A stretch of DNA of 64,000 bases from JABAAE01 sp905480545. Lineage in GTDB: Bacteria > Planctomycetota > Planctomycetia > Pirellulales > Pirellulaceae. Below the pieces are notes generated by a model. The model searched no databases. It was not told where the DNA came from and worked only from the letters and a program-made list of their open reading frames with translations. The stretch lies in the NCBI GenBank assembly GCA_943788025.1, contig CALSOR010000002.1:1116001-1180000 (forward strand). The letters run 5' to 3'. The stretch's first letter is position 1; each line of letters begins with the position of its first letter. A program made the translations under genes and the position numbers. Of the stretch, positions 63,441 through 64,000 are shown one piece after another.

Positions 63441-64000
63441 ATGAACTGCACAAAGGGATTGAAAATCAAGGGATTTAAAATCGCCTTTGCGATGATCGGC
63501 TCATTCAGCCTGGCCTTGATGGTCACCACGTCAGTCGCAACGGCAATCCAATCCCCCGCACTCGATTTGTCGCGAGCGGCAACCGTCAAACGCATTGGTG
63601 ATGAGGTCAAGTTTTTGGCATCGGACGAGCTGGAAGGGCGTGGCGTCAACACCAAAGGAATCGAGGTCACCGCGAATTACATCCGAGACGAATTCAAAAA
63701 ATTTGGATTGAAAAGTGGCGTGGATGATGGATCCTATTTTCAACCCTTTGAGATTACCCTTCGAAACATAATCGAAGCTAAAAACGCAACGTTTACGATT
63801 AAGAATGCTGATGTAGAAACGAAGTTGAAATTGGCAACAGATTTTCAGCCACAAAGTTGCGGTGGCGACGCCAAAGTCTCGGGCGACTTGGTTTTCGTTG
63901 GCTACGGAATTGATTCTGCCGATCTCGGCTATCAAGAGTACGAAGGCGTTGACGTTAAAGGCAAGATCGTTGTCGTCATTCGTCGGGAGCCGCAACAATC
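63441..64000 (+). CDS. exported M28-family peptidase with PA domain (3' truncated by the window)
   Basis: The frame starts at ATG 63441 and is open to the window end (186 codons seen). Residues 11-36 form a signal peptide (IAFAMIGSFSLALMVTTSVATA). The next part has VKFLASDELEGRGVNTKGIEV, the opening signature of M28 aminopeptidases (LASDxLEGRxxGTxG), then SYFQPFEI and a PA-domain start (LVFVGYGIDSADLGYQEYEGVDVKGKIVVVI). The zinc site lies beyond the window. It would be the third M28-type protein here, and its layout resembles the 18695-20164 gene. Confidence 0.9.
   Translation, partial: MNCTKGLKIKGFKIAFAMIGSFSLALMVTTSVATAIQSPALDLSRAATVKRIGDEVKFLASDELEGRGVNTKGIEVTANYIRDEFKKFGLKSGVDDGSYFQPFEITLRNIIEAKNATFTIKNADVETKLKLATDFQPQSCGGDAKVSGDLVFVGYGIDSADLGYQEYEGVDVKGKIVVVIRREPQQ

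Noticed and set aside
1..64000. tRNA, rRNA, CRISPR array, transposase or integrase genes
   Set aside because: I looked for tRNA T-loop patterns, regularly spaced repeats with spacers and recombinase motifs in the open frames and found none. A search with dedicated tools could still find a small RNA.

Overview
The window is chromosomal DNA of a planctomycete, most likely a moderately AT-rich member of the Pirellulaceae/Pirellulales (lineage inferred from gene content; no rRNA or tRNA gene was seen). Lineage signs are a DUF1592/DUF1588-type cytochrome protein paired with a Tat-exported DUF1552 protein, a YTV-like repeat surface protein, a CRTAC1/UnbV-type C-terminus at the left edge, TatC and PstA with very large extracytoplasmic insertions, FHA and Ser/Thr kinase signalling genes, many exported proteins of unknown function, and frequent GTG/TTG starts. 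No mobile element, phage, CRISPR array or tRNA was found.

Layout. 0-6.7 kb: end of a CRTAC1-like gene, a lipoate ligase, a YTV-like repeat protein, a repeat-rich gap, and the sulfate activation pair cysD-cysNC. 6.9-14.8 kb: a complete phosphate regulon, phoR-pstS-pstC-pstA-pstB-phoU-phoB, with three CTTAAC repeats spaced 11 bp (a Pho box) before pstS and a strong hairpin between pstS and pstC. 15-31 kb: mostly single genes: Rieske oxygenase, TatC, DinB-like protein, two M28-type peptidases, an OmpH/Skp-like chaperone, two exported proteins of unknown function, a small Lys-rich protein, thioredoxin-like and peroxiredoxin genes, DUF952, a HEAT-repeat protein and an exported class IV (HDAC11-like) deacetylase. 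31-41 kb: the DUF1552/DUF1592 pair, a double-CDGSH protein, a metallo-beta-lactamase-fold hydrolase, a prenyltransferase-like repeat protein and a PpiD/SurA-like anchored protein.

41.4-53.6 kb: a seven-gene leftward operon, MoxR ATPase - anchored exported protein - ABC ATPase - ABC permease - DUF58 - BatA/VWA - VWA, joining a MoxR/DUF58/VWA module to an ABC-2 type (Gld-like) transporter. 54-59.6 kb: a leftward signalling cluster: FHA protein, transmembrane Ser/Thr kinase, two-helix membrane protein, sigma-70 family factor, and an unknown protein. 59.7-64 kb: an anchored coiled-coil protein, an alkyltransferase-like protein, a YaiI/YqxD protein, an SGNH hydrolase and the start of another M28 peptidase.

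Between about 58.9 and 62.4 kb four independent genes are broken only by single extra bases, mostly in A/T homopolymers. Removing one base at each place restores family-typical protein. This looks more like insertion errors in the assembly than real gene decay, and the genes should be read as probably functional until checked.
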